A stretch of DNA of 64,000 nt, taken from NCBI GenBank assembly GCA_027605045.1, contig JAQFWX010000003.1, positions 620,001-684,000 on the forward strand, read 5' to 3'. Every line of letters begins with the position of its first letter. Position 1 is the first letter of the stretch. The notes below the pieces were generated by a model. The model was given only the letters and a program-made list of their open reading frames with translations, did not search any database and was not told the origin of the DNA. Positions 49,548 to 61,561 of the stretch are shown here, piece after piece. The stretch comes from Phallus indusiatus. Its lineage: Eukaryota > Basidiomycota > Agaricomycetes > Phallales > Phallaceae. The position numbers and the translations under genes were made by a program.

Positions 49548-51008
49548 CTAATTATCCGAACTGTCAGAAGATGAATCATCAGGTTCTTCCCCATCAACAT
49601 CTACCCATCCGGCAAAAGAAAAACATGAGATTTTGACAAGCTTACTAGAAAGCAACAAACCTATAAGACCCTCCTCTTTTTCGGAGGGTTTGGATTTTAC
49701 TGAAGATTCACTAGCACTGCTGAGTGATAGTTGCTGCTGAGATTGCAATTTCTTCGCTATTTGTTCGGCGGACCCGGGTTTACTGGGTCGCCTTATGGCG
49801 GGTTTGACGAAGCCATTTGGACTATGGCCTGTCAGCGAAGATACAGAAACTGAGTGTGCTACAGACGCGGCTGGCGATTCGCGTCCGGAAAATTGGGAGC
49901 CTGAACGAGCAGAAGGTGACGCCGGCGTGGTCCCCTTGTTAGGAAGTTTGGAAAGAACAGATAGGGCTACCTTCTATACCTCGCTACGATGATTTTTCTT
50001 TAGAAAATCACATGTAGTTCTTACCTTGTCGCTTCCGTTGGAATCGTGGTTATCTTACAAGAATTAGCAGATTGCAAAAATAACAATAGCACGATGATAA
50101 CCTACTGGTGATTAACCCTGACTTCTGTTTTTTAACTTTTTTGGCGGGGGATGTTGTCAAAGAATCGGAAGGCTAAAAGGGGCTAAATTGGTTGTGCATG
50201 ATATTGCGCGTAGAAGTACTTACTCTTTTTGAACCACTCGATTCGGTCGAATCTTTGCTGTTATCTGTAAAGAAATTCAGCCGAATTATGTACTAAATAC
50301 AGGGTGAGAGAATTACTATTCGATTTTTTGTTAGGCTTCGACTTGGATTTTGCTTTACCGTTTGGCGCATCTACAGAAGGCGAGGGTCGGTCGGAAAATG
50401 CACCGGGTGATCCAGTATGATCGTTATCCACATTTAATCTAGGTATAGGATGTTATGCGATTCTGGAATCAAATGAAGCAATTGGTAAATTACTTGTTCT
50501 TAGAAGTCGCGTTTCTTGCGGCTCCGCGCCTTGCTCGTGAATCTAACCCAAGACAGCTACTTAGGTGTGGTGCATACCTATTAGAGGCGACCTATGAAGA
50601 GTAGGAGCAACATGCGAGTGGTCAATATCGGTAAGAAAATCTCACCTTTTTTTGGCATACAGTGCAATCGAAGTACATGTTACCATCATGCTTTGGGGTT
50701 GCTGTTCCTGACACATTAGACTGGGTCGTGGGGAGTGATTCATTAGGTTGGGTATCATTTTCTATTGTTTCTAACGCTCCTTCCTGCCCTATATATTCAC
50801 GAGTGCAGCAAGTTCTCTCATGGCATGTGACTCATTATATCGACGTACTCAAGTGACAACTCGAACCGCAGCTAAGTAGAGCTTTGAGAGATAATAAAAC
50901 CCTAAGTAAAAGTACGCACTTTGCCCCACATTTCGTGCACAAACGCGCAGAACGCATGAAATCCCTATGCGACTGGAGAACAACATCCATAAGTACTTCT
51001 TGGAGCAT
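49548..51008 (-). CDS. SGF11: SAGA deubiquitinase-module subunit Sgf11
   Basis: The N-terminal helix DVVLQSHRDFMRSARLCTKCGA is followed, after an acidic linker (LETIENDTQPNES), by a zinc finger FDCTVCQKKVASNRYAPHLSSC (C-C-H-C). It ends LGLDSRARRGAARN, the signature of Sgf11/ATXN7L3. Sgf11 anchors and activates Ubp8, which removes ubiquitin from histone H2B. Exons traced: 51008-50920, 50859-50849 (11 nt, or 23 nt if the upstream AG is used), 50788-50646, then the finger and Lys/Ser-rich linker. The end is GWVDVDGEEPDDSSSDSSDN with stop at 49550-49548. Exon ends between 50550 and 49620 are only approximate. Confidence 0.8.
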
Positions 51009-51238
51009 GGCTGAGAATATTTGATCGGTCTATATAGCGTCAGTTTCGATGAACATAAATTGTTTTAGCAAAATTCGTACAAATGAAGAAATAATTGTCT
51101 CTTTGCTTTCGCCAGCGGTCGAGTCTGCCATCTCCCGAGACGAGGCAGGGATAGGAACAAGAAATGATTGGCAATCGACCCTGTTCCGGGAATCTTGCCG
51201 AAGGGGTTCGTTGTTTATGTCATCGGCGCTTCTTGGAA

Positions 51239-52320
51239 ATGACAACCACCTTCGATCGGCGAAGAATAAATGGCCCAGACGGGAGTCAACCACCACAATT
51301 TCTCGATAAAAAGGTTTCTGAGGATCATAAATTGAGGCAAGGAAGGTCGAAAGATGACATTAGACCCATATGTATTTCATTCATTTCTGCTTTTTCTTGC
51401 TTTGCAATGAGTAAAACTATCCAAATTTTAGTTTTGTCGACTGGCCTAATCAGCCAAGCGAATGGTTCTGCCTATATTGAGACCGAAAAAGCTAAGATAA
51501 TTTGTGCCGTGTGAGAGAGAATATTTTCTATTATAAACAGTTAGGGTGGGTATTAAATTTTTTTAACAGATATGGCCCAAGACAAATCAAAAATATGCCA
51601 TACAACGAAATTGGTCAGCTGAACGTTGAAGTCAAATTCGCGCCTTTTTCTTGCCCCATAAGACGTGCACCATTAAAGGCAAGCAGATCTTACGCGAACT
51701 AAGAACAAAGACAGTTTGACCATGTCTCTCAGGACACGGAGGACCGTCCTCTAAGCCTTCTCATCCAGCAAGGCCTAGCCCCATCTTTAAGATTGGACTT
51801 ATTACCAAAATCATGTGTGGACGTGTTTATCACCATCCTAGAACACGATGGACTCGATGGATGTGCTGCGTCCGGTATTGTTGCTGCCAGCACTGCACTA
51901 GCAGATGCTCGTGTGGAGATGTATGGTTTAGTGACGGCTTGTTCAAGTGTGAGTAGCTTACAATCTTATTCGCGTCTTTGAATTGAGTTTCTTTGTTAAG
52001 GCGACCATAAATGATGAAATTTGGCTCGATCCAACGGCCACAGAATCAGAAAAGGCTCGAAGCTCATTGACTTTGGCATGTATGCCCGCGCTGGGAACTA
52101 TAACCTGCATATCGCAAATTGGGTCTATGACTCCGAGTGAAAGTTTTTTGGTAACTACATTGTCTATTGCTTCTGTGTCTATCGCCTATTGTCTTGACTC
52201 AACTCCCGATTTTTTACGTAGTGCATAGACCGATGTCAAACCCGCTGCAAAGATATCCACGATGTGGTTGTAGCGACTTTGTCAAAGTCAAAACGCGAAA
52301 AGGACGTGCAACGGCCATGA
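51239..52320 (+). CDS. MTR3: Exosome RNase PH-like subunit Mtr3
   Basis: Six exons (51239-51371, 51432-51510, 51570-51678, 51733-51948, 52001-52150, 52222-52320) give 261 residues. RNase PH fold strings are DIRPIFLSTGLISQANGSAY, KIICAVYGPRQIKN and LNVEVKFAPF. These are followed by SLLIQQGLAPSLRLDLLPKS, GCAASGIVAASTALADA and the C-terminal helix. Mtr3 is one of six catalytically dead ring subunits of the RNA exosome. The intron 51679-51732 begins GCAAGC, a GC donor. It converges on mL43, with 38 bp between the stops. Confidence 0.9.
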
Positions 52321-52358
52321 ATTCGAGGACATGTATATATATAATATACCCAGTGTTC

Positions 52359-52846
52359 TTAGATCTTGAACGGCTCGTCGACGTGAAAACCACTCCAAAT
52401 GCCTCTCGGCGATTCTGTTGTACTTTCGACCGTGCGCCTTTTCAATGGTTTTATTTTGGCTCCTGATGAATCCAAGAGGAGTTGAACCTTGTTTTCGATC
52501 ATGTTCGCTTCATAGCCATTTAGTGGGATGACTTTGTCTCGATTATTCACTGCTCAAATCATAATAAATTGATTGTTTCAAAAATGAAAGGAATAAGCAT
52601 ACGATAAAACCCTCTAATGACCGGTTGTTTGTAATTTCTTTGTTTGACCACAATTTCGACATGTGGATTAGCCCGTGCAAGCTGTTCGACCCGTGTCCTG
52701 ATGTATGTCCTGGTGTTTGCAGACGACGGCCAAAACTGACAAAATTCAAACACGAGTTTTCTAATTTGCGGAATGAAACTGGCGTGTCCATTTGAGGGAT
52801 ATGACTTTAACGAGGCCCGCAGAATATGGAGCGTAGGAGGAGGCAT
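52359..52846 (-). CDS. Mitochondrial ribosomal protein mL43 (L51/S25/CI-B8 fold)
   Basis: Two exons (52846-52603, 52549-52359) give 144 residues. The thioredoxin-like L51/S25/CI-B8 domain shows LRKLVFEFCQFW-type spacing: FIPQIRKLVFEFCQFW, TRVEQLARANPHVEIVVK and PVIRGFY. The C-terminus ends VESTTESPRGIWSGF, the usual end of fungal mL43 (yeast Mrpl51). A long N-terminal presequence is absent, as is common for this subunit. Confidence 0.9.
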
Positions 52847-53117
52847 CGTATTGTCGGAGTTTGAAAAGGGGAGGCTTGCGCTCTAGTAGTTGAGTTTTCC
52901 AACTCGTTGAGTGAAGCGACGAGCGCGTCTTTTTGGTACGACGGGATTTCGTCAAACGTTACAAAAAATACGCGGCCCGAGAACGAGCAACATTCATTTG
53001 CTGCACTGCACAAATTCCCTCTAATTTTGCCTAGTCGTCATCTCCTGGCTAGGCGACTCCAACGTCTACATTTGTGTCTTGTTCTCCTCTAAAAAGCCAA
53101 AAAAAGAGCCTCCAGCG

Positions 53118-55324
53118 ATGGTCAGAGCAACTCGCTCAACTGCTGCTCTCCAGAATCAGCACAATGCCCCAGCCGAACCTTCCCAAACCCTTCCAAAACG
53201 TGGTGGCAGAAAGCGCAAACGCGTTTCCACCTCTACGGACATGATGGAAGATCAACCCGCTTCTAAACAGCAGCGTCGCGTGGAAGTAAAGCTAGACGAG
53301 GAGAACAGCCAGCCAGGCGTGGCAGACTTACCTCTCGACTCTGGAGATGCACAGAAAATTCTGGATATTCTAGAAATGTAAGCTTGGCAACCGAACTTTT
53401 TTTCCTTTTGATGGGTTTCCCCTAATATCCAAGCTCAGGATTGATACGCAAGGTCTCCTCGACCGAGTCTTTCCTTCGCTTGACGGCGATTCTTCATCGT
53501 CTTCCAAGGCTAGCACATCAAAGGACACAATAAAGCATCATTCTCTACGCTCTCTGTTGCAGGACCCTGAGTCTCACCCACTCCGTGTTGTCCGAGTATG
53601 TCTTGTTATGTCGACTATTTAATTCCGGTCCTAACTAATTTATACAGTCCGCTATTTATCCTCTATTTCCCATTTCGTCACATCCACGTTCCCGCCCTTC
53701 CATCCCAGCCGCGCAACAATTACATTTCTGCAACCTCGCATTGTCCCTTCTAGATCAGTCATCTCAGGCACACCCTAGAATTTCACTGTCTCAAGCTAGT
53801 ATATTTCCAAGCGGCGAAGAGTCCGATTTCACGGGAGAACCGTCAGAACGGCAGCGTCGATACGCGTTAGTTCAGAAACTACCTGAAGGAGAATGGTGGA
53901 GCTCTTCAAACTCAATTCGAGAGGGCGAGAACGGCTTGTCAGTATCAGAGGTCAAGGACTTGCGAAGAGGGTATGCGGAGCTGGCATCTGTGATACCTAC
54001 ATTGCCTCTACAGCCGAGTAGTATGTCTACGCTGGGTGAGTTGCAGATGGAGAACAGAAAAGATTCGCGGTTCCGATTTCGCCCTCTGAGTATACATCCG
54101 CGGATGTTGGCCTCCGGTTCGTTTTTGGACTACGGGCCGTACACATCGTTTGCTCCGTTCTTTGACTCAGAAGGTGCAGAGGTAGGGCAACACGGGTTGA
54201 CTGAGATTTTCAGAGGGAAATTACAACATAAAAAGCTGAAAGAGCTGAGAAAGAAAGTATGGGCCAAGTTGCAGCAGGAACGTGATGAAGAAGAGCAACA
54301 AATGTATGCCGAAGATGACACCGACCGTCCCGTTGAGGAGAAAAGTACCGAGATGTATGAGATATTGGAGAGCATTTTCCCTGCTGAAAAAAGCAATGGA
54401 TTTAAGGACGTTCTTCGTGTCATAGAAGTTGAAGAGGGGGTATCGGAATTGTTGAAAAGAAATTCTCGTGCTTTAGATCGGCTAAACACCCTTCAGTTCA
54501 CAAGGCTACGGGGAGGATTTACTCCCGTGAAAGAAGATACAGAAGAATGGCAGCTAGGTGAAATATATTATTAAAGTATTCTTTTAATTCTAAACATCAA
54601 CATTGACTTAAATTATCCAGCCCAAACAATCATGCAGTCGCTTATTTTACTCTCATCTTTGAGACCACGCCTATCCGGCGCCGATGACGAACATGCTCCT
54701 CTAATACCACCTCCTTCCGTTCTCCGGACATTACGGTCGAATCTTCCGTTGGCACCTTCTCAAGGTTGGCAGGGGACGTTGGACGAGACTCGGAAAACAG
54801 CCCTTCGCGATGATACAACTGTTCGAGTTGAAGGAACCGTCGCTCATGCTTCCACACAACAAGCTGCTACTGTACAGCCTGTGCCAGCAGCTTACACTCC
54901 TTCACCACTCTACGCATATCGCCCGCCTTCAAATGCTTACGCCTACCAACCGCCGGCGCAGGCTCGTCAAACTAATCAGACACCGACAATTGTGCAAAAT
55001 AATTATTATCAGACTCCATATCAGGCGGTGGGGGCTTCTCAGTATCAATATTACTCTCAATGGTACAATTATCAGGCTGCCGCTGGGCAAAAGAACACCC
55101 CTACCCCTGGCTTATATGGCAATTATGCCACCGCGGTTACACCCAGGCCTGTCGGCAACACTGCTAAACATCAACAGGTACAACAAAATGGTTGGCCCCA
55201 GGGATATATAACGAGCGCCGCCACTGTCTTACCTGCACACTTACGGCGCACAGCCGCACCGACAACGCCTGGAACGCCTGCTTATTCGCCGTATCATGCT
55301 TATATTCCAACACAACCTACTTGA
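53118..55324 (+). CDS. Conserved basidiomycete protein, Pro/Tyr-rich C-terminus, unknown
   Basis: Four exons (53118-53377, 53439-53595, 53648-54557, 54621-55324) give 676 residues. The start MVRATRSTAAL leads to a basic nuclear-signal-like patch GGRKRKRVS. A helical middle carries RSLLQDPESHPLRVVRSAIYPLFPISSHPRSR and SLLDQSSQAHPRISL. A block GSFLDYGPYTSFAPFFDSEGAEV precedes a charged helix KLKELRKKVWAKLQQERDEEE. The last 230 residues are a Tyr/Gln/Pro-rich prion-like tail. I recall no named family. Nuclear function is a guess from the basic patch. Confidence 0.78.
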
Positions 55325-55522
55325 TAAATTTTGTAGTCGTTTTCCTCTGTCATTTCTGGGGTATGTTTATGATTTTTTTAAAAAAATATTCTCTTAGATT
55401 TTTCATAACTCATTCTAGTCAGCTCATTAGCATACATGTTAGTCTACTTATGGTGTTGAGATAGCTGTTACAGTGAATTTAAGGTTTAGGTTACATGTCA
55501 TAAATAAAGAGTAAAAAATAAA

Positions 55523-57283
55523 TCATAATACATCCATAACGATGTCCACGAAATTTCTGTGAGACGCTGTCAGTCAGTTTGTCCAAGAATGAACATAGAA
55601 AAAAACTGTATTACGCAGGAAAGATTCCTTGTCTGCGATTGATGGAACCAGTCCACCTGAATAAAAACTTGAGAAAGGCGGATAAATGTGCAGATAGAAT
55701 TGAGGTATACAGACCAGTCATCGGTCTTGTCGCTCATCTTGATAATCTCAATTGTATCACCTTTCTTGAATCCGAGATCACCAGGCTATGCAGTCATGTT
55801 AGCTTGAAATCAGCATCTTAAAATGACGCGATGATATACCTGCAACGCTTGAAAATCATATTTGGCGACAGCCTTAGCTATCACGATCTCTGATGAAATG
55901 CTATCTTTGAACGGTTTGTCCCTCTCTCCTGAAGATCGTTCCGCGAAACTGAAGCTCGACTTTGGTGTATCGACGATCATACTTTGTCTCCGATTGTTTG
56001 TATCGGGTGCTGAGAAATAATCGACATCACTTGTGGTCTGTAGGCCGTTATCATTGCTTTCAAAGAATGAGCCGCTATCTTTGCGTTTTCCCCACGCTGC
56101 GGGAGGAAAAAGCATGCTCGAGCGTTTCTTCTTGACTAACGAAGGTCGCGGACTCGGAGAACTGGCTGCAGCGGGGCCGAAAGCATAGCTTGAAGCCGGA
56201 TGAGTCGGGGAGTCCGTGATCCAAGTTCGACCGCCGGGGAGTCCGGTGCTTGCTTCCAATGTCCGATATAGTTCTTCAGCCCAAGGTGGAGCAGGAACCG
56301 CCCCGGTGAGTAGCATTTTACAAGTAACAGCAGCACCATACGCTGAAGAGTTGGCATCTTGACGTTCTACGATCACCGATCCTTCGACGCTAACCCCGCC
56401 GAATAGGCCCCGGGACTGAGAATATGAATACCTATGATGTAACATAAGCAATAAAATAAAGATGTGTCCAGATGTTTACACACATCATTGCAACTTTCCC
56501 ATTAGTGTTCACAGAGCTGGACGCTTCGCCGTTCCTCCCCAAAGGTCCCAATGCTATGCTGACGTTACCGCCGAGGGTCAGTGAACCGGCGGACATGAAT
56601 GATCTCTGAAACGATTCAGTGAGTATTAATTTAGGTTCCCGTGCGTAAATTTTCGTACCACAGCCTATTAACAAATTGTCATTCAGTAAAGTTTTGAGAT
56701 AGCATAATTGGTGTCTGATCACTTACTGCTTGAGAATTGAGAATTATCAAGAAATCTGTTACTTCGGCTCCTGCCTTATCGGACGTGTCATTAAGTGAAT
56801 GAGAAGGAATAAGAACAAAATACCTGGCCCCCGACACCCATTCCAGCTGTGCCAATAGCAGAAGGCGCAGACCATGCTAATGAAACATCAGCCTGTCTGG
56901 TAGATACAGATACGTAAAGTTACGTACTGCCGTCATGCAGCTTGGCCACAACGACGCCACTACCGGCTTCCGATGCACATATGTATAAGCCTAGAACCAC
57001 AACTCTATTCACAAACACTTACCGCGAGCTGATAACACGAAACCGGCTTTGAACACAGAGAAGATGGCGAAGCCTTTAGCTTGTTCGAGTAACGTGCGAG
57101 GAATCACACCGTCTAGTCCATGATTTCGGTTGTCGACAAACGCTCGGACTGTATTGGACAAAACAAGTTAGATCGGATAGTGAATTCCGAGAAGAACGAG
57201 AGAAACACCGAACGTATGCGAGCCGCCTTCTGACATTCTTTGGGCAATGTCTGTGGTATGGGCGTATTGAGTTTGAACTTCAT
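55523..57283 (-). CDS. SYLF-SH3 actin-patch protein (Lsb3/Ysc84, SH3YL1 type) with 6-nt exon
   Basis: Eleven exons give 400 residues: 57283-57214, 57148-57023, 56966-56928, 56876-56824, 56774-56727, 56664-56659, 56605-56484, 56431-55840, 55785-55715, 55656-55615, 55556-55523. The SYLF domain fills residues about 10-220: GLDGVIPRTLLEQAKGFAIF, GSGVVVAKLHDG, GTAGMGVGGQ, TDFLIILN, SAGSLTLGGNVSIALGPLGRN and YSQSRGLFGGVSVEGS. It binds phosphoinositides and actin. A Ser/Pro linker follows, then a C-terminal SH3 (AVAKYDFQALQPGDLGF, DDWWTGS, GIFPANFVDIV). The motif NSQAAVRSF is complete only with the 6-nt exon GCTGTG. Confidence 0.92.
56659..56664 (-). other. 6-nt micro-exon (GCTGTG) of the SYLF-SH3 gene
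   Basis: Two flanking introns of normal length (56726-56665 and 56658-56606) leave GCT GTG, encoding Ala-Val in NSQA-AV-RSF. Reading through instead gives an unrelated peptide in another frame. Confidence 0.8.
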
Positions 57284-57430
57284 TGTGGTGTCGAAGAGAA
57301 TTCAGCAGTTCTGGTGATCTTGAATAGATTGTAACGTCACAGTGATGGCACCCGCCTCATTTATGTAGACGGCTGCGAATGGCAGTGTCGAGTGGAATGA
57401 CGTGACCGCCGAATTGTTACTTGCTGGCTC

Positions 57431-58961
57431 ATGCCCGAACTACCCGGTACGCGACTGAGCCTTTCAAACGCGAAAGTATCTCTTAACAAATATTTGTAGA
57501 AATTCAGAGAGCCGCGTCAATCATCAAACAGGTCGCAAATGGACGTACAATTAAACGAGTTGAAGCAGTCGAAGATAAAATCGTCTATTCTGGCACGACA
57601 CACGACGACTTTGTAATGCAGATGCTAATAACTTACTTGCTTTGACTGATTTGAAATATTATAAGGCAAAAGCATTATCGGGCAGAAAAGTGTTGGATGT
57701 TCGTCGATATGGGAAAGTACTGTATATGGAACTGGATGGCGAAGGGCCGTTACCTGTATTACATTTCGGTATGACTGGAATGATACAAGTGAGTATATTC
57801 ATTCCACTCTGCGAAAAAAAATTAAAACTTATCAGTTAGATTAGGAACGGACCGAAGATGTATTACCAAACGAGATCACCGGACGAAACAAAATGGCCAC
57901 CACTATATATGAAGGTCGTATTATTTTACTCTTCGAGCAATGTGTATACTTACGTTGATTTAGTTTATTCTCATCATTGCTTCCGATTCGGGTGAAGATA
58001 CTCAAATCGCTTTCACTGATCCTCGCCGTCTTGGGCGAATTCGCCTTTGTTTGTCACCTATGAAGGAGCCGCCGATATCAGCCCTCGGATTTGACCCGAT
58101 ATTGAGTATGCCAACTCTTGAAGATTTTTGCTCTCCAGTTCGCAAACGGTCTTGCGCTATAAAATCTCTTCTTTTGGATCAATCTTTCAGTGCTGGTATT
58201 GGAAACTGGGTAGCAGGTAGTATGAAATCACCTTTAACAACCACTGAAAGGGGTATTGAACAGCTTGAACTAGATGAAGTACTTTATCAATCTTGCATAC
58301 ATCCCGAGCGACCCGCAAATACACTGGAATTGGAAGAATTAACAAAACTTCACGCGAAGATTATTGCTGTGTGTCAACAAGCAATTGAACTGAACGCTGA
58401 TTCCTCTTTGTTCCCTGAGAACTGGCTTTTTAAACATCGCTGGGTACTTGATATTGCTCAGATCATAGTTTTCCCTGTTGACATTTCTCATTTTTTAAGA
58501 ATAAGGGAAAAACTGTGGATCCTTCAAAACCGAAATTATTGCTGGTTTGTAATCCACCTTGCATCGACAACTGTACTTTGACATTTCTCTCCTGGTCGTT
58601 TCAGCCGAATGGGAGACAAGCAACAATTAAATGGGTGACAGTAGGCGGACGCACCTCTGCGTATGTTGCAGAACTGCAGTCACTTCGAATTGCCTCTACA
58701 AAAATATCTACAGTTGTATGGGTTCGTTCTGCAACATCGATTTTTATCTAAATCCCACTTCAGGAAGATCGGTCGGAAAGCGACTTGACACCTCTATCGG
58801 ATAAAGACTCCAAGCCTCAGGCTTCTCTCAAAAGAAAGGTATGAAGTCAAACAATTTCTCCCGTTTCGTGCAACTCATATTGATTCCATTGACAGACTGA
58901 AGTACAACACATGTCTCTTCGGTCTCGCAGACGAAAAAATGAAAGTTCCGATATTCCATGA
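57431..58961 (+). CDS. Formamidopyrimidine-DNA glycosylase (Fpg), zinc-less type (one frame break)
   Basis: Base-excision repair enzyme for oxidised purines. Nine exons (57431-57446, 57500-57788, 57840-57914, 57964-58216, 58274-58443, 58500-58544, 58605-58715, 58764-58838, 58896-58961) give 366 residues after one repair. MPELPE at the start supplies the catalytic Pro2 and Glu. Others are GRKVLDVRRYGKVLYMEL, HFGMTGMIQ, FTDPRRLGRI, LLDQSFSAGIGNWVADEVLYQ and HPER. The C-terminal finger lacks Cys and reads IKWVTVGGRTSAYVAEL, the zinc-less form known from plant and fungal Fpg. One A seems missing in GTAATG (57615-57616); restoring it joins HDDFVN to LLALTDLKYY. A basic tail may direct nuclear import. 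Confidence 0.92.
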
Positions 58962-59715
58962 CTTTTTTGGTTGATTCAGTCTTCTACATATATGAACTTG
59001 CACACGTAAGGGATTTTCCCCGAAAGCTCAGCGCTGTCATTTTCACATCAAACCAGAATATGATCCTATGGTACTGGTCTAACCAAGTCATAACAGCCGG
59101 CCCGCTATGATTGGGCTATGCTAATGCAGATCTACCGGCTACGAATACCCTGGGAATACCCGAAAACAAGATCAATTGAGTAGATTTTGTAAAGCTGTTT
59201 ATGAGGTTCAATATACTTTTGGTGTTCCTTCTCGAAACAATATTTCACACGAAATATCCGTGCATATAATGCATTATGCGTAACAAGCGTGTAAGCATTT
59301 CATGCAACCTTGCAAATGTGACAGTGGTAATATGAAGACAAGTTTGGTTCCGTTGGACTCGTGATGTGGCATGTGTGTTGGGGGACGTTGGGGCTTCAAA
59401 TTCGTTGATAGCACCGTTAGGACATGAAACAAAGCTTACCGCAATTCATTAGACGTTGCCCGATACATTTCAGTAAGTATATGTTGAGATGAATGGATGA
59501 ATGATGTCGGTGGCGCCAATTTATTGCATAAGCAAGGGTAACTAGAAAACTTACAAGATCCACACCAATCAGAGCTATAACACGAAGTATAAAACAGATG
59601 AATACGCGGGATGTGGACATAGCGAGAGAGTAGACAACGGACAACGACGAGGCATATCGTATCAAGCGGACAGGGTAACTGAACTGACGAGAATAGAATA
59701 CAAGATCCAAAGAAA
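58962..59715. other. Convergent intergenic region, Fpg / Pho85-like CDK
   Basis: 754 bp. Two open frames on the minus strand continue beyond the CDK stop but carry no motif. No gene or structural RNA was recognised. Confidence 0.45.
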
Positions 59716-61311
59716 TCAGCGAGAGCTATGGTTAAAAGGGTACGCGTAAGATTGTTGCTGTGGTTGCTGAGGTTGTTGTCCTGGTCCATATTGTGTTTGA
59801 TTATAGTTTTGTTGGCCATACTGTGCCGCTTGTTGAGCTTGAATCTGGGCCATTTGCTGCTGCATAGCATATGCCTGTTGCTGCATCGCGTGATTTTCTA
59901 TTCCATGCGAAGAGGAATGTGCATAGGGATTGTAATTTTGGACCCCCATCATATTGCTGGCGGCGGCGGCGGCAGCTGCAGCATGAGCCTGCTGGTGCTG
60001 TTGTTGGTGTTGTGATTGATGATGTTGTCGCTGAAGAGCTTGTTGTTGTTGCTGCGGGTATGCTAGACCAGGTGAAGGTCCTGGAACGGAGCCAGTAAAG
60101 TAGGGATGAGTGAGAGCTTCTGCGGCAGTTAGTCGATCGTTCGGGTCAAATTGTAACAAACGATCCAAAAGGTCGATAGCTGAGGGAAAATGTCAGCCGG
60201 GCAATAATCGGAGCATCTCCAAATCAAAATAATACCTTGGGTGTTAGCCTTTGTTAGAATGTTCTGCCAAGGTACTTTAGGAAGTTTAGGGAATGGTTTC
60301 AAAACGCTATCGGGGGGAAGATTCTAAAGACACGTAAAAACAGAATTGCATGTGCTAACGATAGAGCATACACACCGCTTCTGCCGCTATTTTCCTCAAA
60401 GTTCTATCGTCCGGCGTACCTATTATTTTCATGATATGTAATAATTGATCCTGATTATCTCTGCCTCTGAACAGCGGGGTCCCTTGGATCATTTCTGCGA
60501 AAATACATCCGCACGACCAAACATCAATGGAGGTACTATATGTACGAGAACCAAGAAGGACATCTGGAGCTCTGTACCAGAGCGTAACGACCTTGAATCC
60601 GAGTCACAAGCGTACTGATGTACTGAGTTCAGAAAGAACTTACTTCGTTCGAGAATGTATTGACAGGTACGCCAAAAGCTCGAGCAAGACCGAAATCGCC
60701 TAATTTTAGTTCCCCTTTACGATTGATAAGAAGATTCTGAGGCTTAAGATCTCGATGAAGAACACGATTCTCATGACAGAAGGCTGTGCCTTTGAGAAGT
60801 TGGTACATGAAACTCCGTACGGTATGGGGATCAAGAGCGCCCCGGTCGCCGTGAGTATCCATGTATTTCTTCAGGTCTTGCTCACAAAATTCAAAAATGA
60901 GTACGAGTTTCGTTTCAGTATGAATAACGTCATGGAGTCGAACAATGTTGGTGTGCTTTAATTCCTTCATAAGTGAAATCTCACGAATGGCGGTGGATGG
61001 TGTGCCTTCTTCTGCATCCAGGTGTATTTCCTTGAGAGCGACAATTTCATTTGTACTCCGAGCCCTTCCCTAGACACTATTCAAGAACATGAAAACGCAC
61101 GGTAAAACAACACTTACCTTATAAACAGTCGCATACGTTCCCTGGTTAATTGCTACCATGAGTCACTTGATCGCCTGCCAGCGGGAGCACGTACCTCTCC
61201 TAGTTTTTCCATCTAAGAGCATCATCCGTTAGCATTCGATATGATGATAGGAAAGAAGTAGCTAACCTGAACATAATTGGTCGTCATTGGGCCCTGTGGC
61301 GGAGCTGTCAT
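59716..61311 (-). CDS. PHO85: Pho85-like cyclin-dependent kinase (PSTAIRE) with Q/A-rich tail
   Basis: Seven exons (61311-61267, 61212-61195, 61141-61118, 61069-60644, 60591-60376, 60323-60236, 60179-59716) give 426 residues; an internal ATG at 61287 would give 418. The kinase has [14 protein letters not shown] (Gly loop), VALKEIHLD (ATP Lys), [32 protein letters not shown] and [22 protein letters not shown]. This fits Pho85/CDK5, which signals phosphate and nutrient state with its cyclins. After the domain end ([10 protein letters not shown]) comes an extra tail of about 125 residues rich in Gln and Ala, with A8 and Q5 runs. Yeast Pho85 ends near residue 305. Exons 2 and 3 are only 18 and 24 nt. 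Confidence 0.9.
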
Positions 61312-61561
61312 TCAAGTCCACAAGCATGGGGATTTGGAGCAGTTCGCTTACCTCAACTTTTTGCGCAGTTTTATCGAGATAGTGATTTGCAGATAATCGG
61401 CGAAATAAGAGAAAAGCCGTTCAACAATTATTTCTGTAGGGTGATTGTGGTGGAGGAAATTGGTTTGAGCTGTCAGAGATTGGCTCAGCTCTGGCAGAAG
61501 AGGGCGGTAAAAGAGACGCCCATCAGTATTTCCTTCTTTGAGTTTTTCTTCTTTAGATTGT
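61312..61561. promoter_or_regulatory. 250-bp divergent promoter, Pho85-like CDK / Utp5-like
   Basis: The upstream ATG of the CDK (61311, minus) and the Utp5-like ATG (61562, plus) are 250 bp apart. No specific site was identified. Confidence 0.4.
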
